Below are positions 21,851 through 23,899 of a stretch of 23,899 bases of DNA, piece after piece. Both the position numbers and the translations under genes were made by a program. Below the pieces are notes generated by a model. That model was not told the origin of the DNA, did no database searches, and saw nothing but the letters and a program-made list of their open reading frames with translations. This DNA is from DASYUM01 sp036001225 (GTDB lineage: Bacteria > Methylomirabilota > Methylomirabilia > Rokubacteriales > DASRDR01): contig DASYUM010000181.1 in assembly GCA_036001225.1 (NCBI GenBank), positions 1-23,899 of the forward strand. Reading direction: 5' to 3'. Position 1 is the stretch's first letter. The number at the start of each line of letters is the position of its first letter.

Positions 21851-23392
21851 GTGGATCCGCTGATCAGCATCCTCCGCAACTCGTCGCTGCTGGTGAGCGC
21901 CCAGGTCGTGGCGAGCCTGATCGCCATGGCGCTCATGGTCCTCGTCTCGCGCGTCCTGGGCGACGTCGAGTTCGGCCGCCTCCACCTCGCGCTCTCGCTC
22001 ACCATGATCTTCGGCGTCGTCGTCGAGTTCGGCTTGAGCCAGGTGGTGGCACGGGCCGTGGCCCAAGAGCGCGCCCGGGCCGGGCCCTACCTGCGGAAGG
22101 CGGCGGGGCTGGTGATGGTGCTGGGGGCACTGTTCTACGGAGGGCTGGTGGGCGCCGCCCACCTGCTGGGCTACACGGCCGAAGTCCGTTGGCTCGCGCT
22201 CATCCTCGGCGTCCTGATGGTCACCGAGGCCACGTCTCAGCTGCTGGGCGCGCTCTTCCAGGCGCACGAGCAGATGCTGGTGCCGGCCCTGGCCCGGGTC
22301 GCCGGGAACGCCTTCACCCTGGCCGTCGTGGTCCCCCTCTTGCTGCGCGGGCAGGGCGCGGCGACCGTCGCCACCGTCATGGTGCTGGCGGCCGCGTTCC
22401 GGGTGGCGCTCCAGGCGGTCGCCGTGCGGCGGCTCTACGGCTTCGAGCTGCCGGGTCCGCCGGCACCGGCGTGGCGCGGGTTGCTCGCGGCCGGCCTCCC
22501 CTTCCTGGCCGCCCAGGGGCTGGGGATGTTCGTCTTCCGCGTGGATGTCGTGATGCTGGGGCGGATGGCCAGCGAGGCGACGGTGGGCTGGTACGGCGCG
22601 GCCTGTCGCCTCATGGAGGCCTTCAACTTCATTCCTCAATTCCTCACCATGGCCACCTTCCCGGTCGCGGCCCGGCTGTGGGCGGCGCGCTCCGGCGAGT
22701 TCCGGCCGACGGTGCGGAAGACGCTCCATCTCCTCCTGGTCGTCGCGGTTCCGGTCGCCGTCGTGCTGCTGGTGCTGGCGGAGGAGATCGTCGGCTTCCT
22801 CTTCACGCTGGACGCCTATGGGCCCTCGGTTCCCGTCCTCCGTGTCCACGCGCTCTCGCTGGCGATGGTCTTCGTGGACTACTACCTGGTCGGGATCCTG
22901 ATGGCGATGGGGCGGGAGCGCGTGTGGATCGCGATCGTGGGCGCCGCCTGCGTGGTGAACCCCGCGCTGAACGTGCTACTGATCCCGCCGACGGAGTTCT
23001 GGTTCGGCAACGGGGGGATCGGCGCCGCGGTGGCGACGCTGGTCACCGAGGTCTTCATCCTGGCCTGGGCGCTCTACGCCATCCCGGCCGGCACCTTCGG
23101 CCGGGCCTCGGCCCGGGTCGCGGCGCGGGCGGCTGTGCTCGGTGGGGCGATGGCGGCCGTGCTGGTGACCGGCCGGGCGCTCGGCGCGCCGTGGATGCTG
23201 GCGGCGGCCTTCGCGGGGGTCGGCTACCTGATCGCCGTCGTCCGGCTGGGGATCCTGCCGCAGGACGTCAGCCGATGGGCGCGCGGCATGGTCCGCCGCC
23301 GACCGGCGATCGAGTTGATCCGTCTGGCCGAGCCGAACGGCACCGCTCGCGTCCGGCCCGCGCCCGTGCCGGAGACGGTGAAGGCGGCCTAG
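21851..23392 (+). CDS. Polysaccharide flippase (MOP superfamily, Wzx-like)
   Basis: The 513-residue membrane protein has about 12-14 hydrophobic segments and the typical MOP/Wzx start: a short N-terminus, then LVSAQVVASLIAMALMVLVSRVLGDVEFGRLHLALS. Later blocks fit flippases that move lipid-linked glycans across the inner membrane. These include FRVDVVMLGRMASEATVGWYGAACRLMEAF, a charged residue in a membrane helix, and PALNVLLIP. The GTG at 21851 lacks a Shine-Dalgarno site and follows a C-rich tract, so the start is less certain than the frame. It is 30 nt after the SDR gene and closes the glycan operon. Its stop codon lies inside one arm of a 15-bp inverted repeat. Confidence 0.92.
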   Translation: MDPLISILRNSSLLVSAQVVASLIAMALMVLVSRVLGDVEFGRLHLALSLTMIFGVVVEFGLSQVVARAVAQERARAGPYLRKAAGLVMVLGALFYGGLVGAAHLLGYTAEVRWLALILGVLMVTEATSQLLGALFQAHEQMLVPALARVAGNAFTLAVVVPLLLRGQGAATVATVMVLAAAFRVALQAVAVRRLYGFELPGPPAPAWRGLLAAGLPFLAAQGLGMFVFRVDVVMLGRMASEATVGWYGAACRLMEAFNFIPQFLTMATFPVAARLWAARSGEFRPTVRKTLHLLLVVAVPVAVVLLVLAEEIVGFLFTLDAYGPSVPVLRVHALSLAMVFVDYYLVGILMAMGRERVWIAIVGAACVVNPALNVLLIPPTEFWFGNGGIGAAVATLVTEVFILAWALYAIPAGTFGRASARVAARAAVLGGAMAAVLVTGRALGAPWMLAAAFAGVGYLIAVVRLGILPQDVSRWARGMVRRRPAIELIRLAEPNGTARVRPAPVPETVKAA

Positions 23393-23605
23393 CTTTTCGG
23401 GGGGGCATCGACGGCCCCGCTCGCGTGCCGCCGAGTACTTGGCGCGAAACCGCCACGCGTCGCCCGAGGAGCCTCTCGGGAGGAGCTGAACCGCCCCGCG
23501 TACGGTGGTCCGCTCCGAGCGCGGGCTTTGCCCGCGCCATCTTCGGGTTCGCGCGTTTCGTCGCTCCCGACGTTTTGCGGCGCGCCGAGACCCCCGAAAA
23601 GCTAG
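23389..23605. repeat. 15-bp inverted repeat bounding a 217-bp segment
   Basis: CTAGCTTTTCGGGGG (23389-23403) is the exact reverse complement of CCCCCGAAAAGCTAG (23591-23605). The left arm contains the flippase stop codon. Inside lie a CCCGAG/CTCGGG hairpin and the half copy of the double-hairpin repeat. No open reading frame inside looks real. It may be a small non-autonomous element or a composite of repeat fragments. Confidence 0.75.
23490..23540. repeat. Double-hairpin repeat, copy C (half copy)
   Basis: Only the upstream part and hairpin 1 are present: GCGCGGGC (23519-23526) with GCCCGCGC (23530-23537) around TTT. Hairpin 2 is missing. The sequence after 23540 shares nothing with the other copies, so the repeat is truncated or interrupted here. 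Confidence 0.8.
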
Positions 23606-23641
23606 AACCTGTCGGGTTAACAACCCGCGGCGCGTCGCCGA

Positions 23642-23736
23642 ACCGCCAGGGGTCGGTGGTCCGCTCCGAGCGCCGGCTTTGCCGGCGCAATTCTCCTGGG
23701 GGAGGCCTCGGAGGGGGCCGTTGAGGCCCCCTCCGA
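23642..23736. repeat. Double-hairpin dispersed repeat, copy D
   Basis: This is a full copy. Hairpin 1 is GCGCCGGC (23670-23677) with GCCGGCGC (23681-23688), and hairpin 2 is TCGGAGGGGGCC (23708-23719) with GGCCCCCTCCGA (23725-23736). One stem-1 pair is swapped from G-C to C-G relative to the other copies, with both arms changed. A further small hairpin, CGGGTT/AACCCG (23613-23627), lies upstream. The element sits between the flippase stop and the end of the minus-strand gene at 23789. The rest of 23393-23788 holds no gene. Confidence 0.85.
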
Positions 23737-23788
23737 CAATCTAGAGGCCACCGACCGCCCCGCAAGCGCGGCCGGACGTGCCCCGCCC

Positions 23789-23899
23789 TCAGGCGAGGAC
23801 GATCTTGCCCAGAACCCGCGGCCCGGCCGCCCCGGTCACGCCCGGCAAGTTCCCGGGGTGGCCGAAGAGCGTCTCGTTCGCGAGGACGGCGAAGGCCAC
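23789..23899 (-). CDS. C-terminal end of an unidentified protein (cut by window edge)
   Basis: Thirty-six codons and a TGA stop are visible on the minus strand, ending in GPRVLGKIVLA. The closing GKIVL is also seen at the end of zinc-type or quinone-reductase dehydrogenases, but 36 residues are too few to name a family. Codon usage is GC-rich at third positions, which supports real coding. Copy D of the repeat lies 52 nt past its stop. Confidence 0.45.
   Translation of the reverse strand: MAFAVLANETLFGHPGNLPGVTGAAGPRVLGKIVLA

Noticed and set aside
20602..23724. 1040-residue plus-strand open frame
   Set aside because: It is the shadow of the SDR and flippase genes; its Arg/Pro/Gly composition is typical of the wrong frame in high-GC DNA.
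23642..23736. Intrinsic terminator for the flippase gene
   Set aside because: The stems are strong, but no T-run follows on either strand and the same element appears elsewhere on the 3' side of minus-strand genes.

Overview
This is high-GC bacterial DNA, roughly 70% GC by eye (not computed). It has densely packed genes on both strands, Tat-exported and lipid-anchored proteins, a classical TPP riboswitch and a PBP5-type carboxypeptidase, which suggest a Gram-negative-type envelope. The gene mix (many ABC binding proteins, a PF04392 binding protein, a RidA relative, a phosphotriesterase homologue) and the double-hairpin repeat recall soil Candidatus Rokubacteria / Methylomirabilota. That placement is a guess from general knowledge, not a measured result. 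TGA ends many genes here, so it is an ordinary stop codon in this genome.

Layout. 1-3311 (minus): an ABC uptake operon with a peptide-type binding protein, an unrelated PF04392-type binding protein and a DppB-like permease cut by the window edge. 3567-5476 (minus): thiC with a promoter, TPP riboswitch and intrinsic terminator. 5767-6346 (minus): a BrnT/BrnA toxin-antitoxin pair beside a gene-poor stretch of lower GC. 6397-11876: single or paired metabolic and envelope genes (phosphotriesterase-homology protein, RidA-like protein, secreted alpha/beta hydrolase, DUF502 membrane protein, zinc-ribbon/PCP_red protein, small zinc-ribbon membrane protein, lipoprotein, secreted unknown). 12016-13251 (plus): an HU-family protein followed closely by a D,D-carboxypeptidase. 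13262-13988 (minus): a lipoprotein and a small unknown. 14048-16112 (plus): a haloacid-dehalogenase-like HAD enzyme, then a flavoprotein disulfide reductase. 16143-19372 (minus): a tight four-gene operon of zinc ribbon, SagB-type double nitroreductase, SRPBCC-like protein and glycosyltransferase. 19569-23392 (plus): Gfo/Idh/MocA oxidoreductase, extended SDR and polysaccharide flippase, a probable surface-glycan module. 23393-23899: a repeat-rich intergenic stretch and the end of an unidentified minus-strand gene.

Main discovery candidate. The flavoprotein at 14775-16112 has an in-frame TGA (14907-14909) exactly where the family has the second cysteine of its redox-active CxxxxC. A perfect 6-bp hairpin with a GGUC loop starts 11 nt after that TGA, as in a bacterial SECIS element. 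The simplest reading is a selenoprotein with a Cys-x4-Sec redox pair. The same protein lacks the usual C-terminal His-Glu dyad.

Second candidate. A dispersed double-hairpin repeat occurs in three full copies and one half copy. Its stems differ between copies by compensatory base changes. Two full copies begin 4-5 nt after the stop codon of a minus-strand gene.
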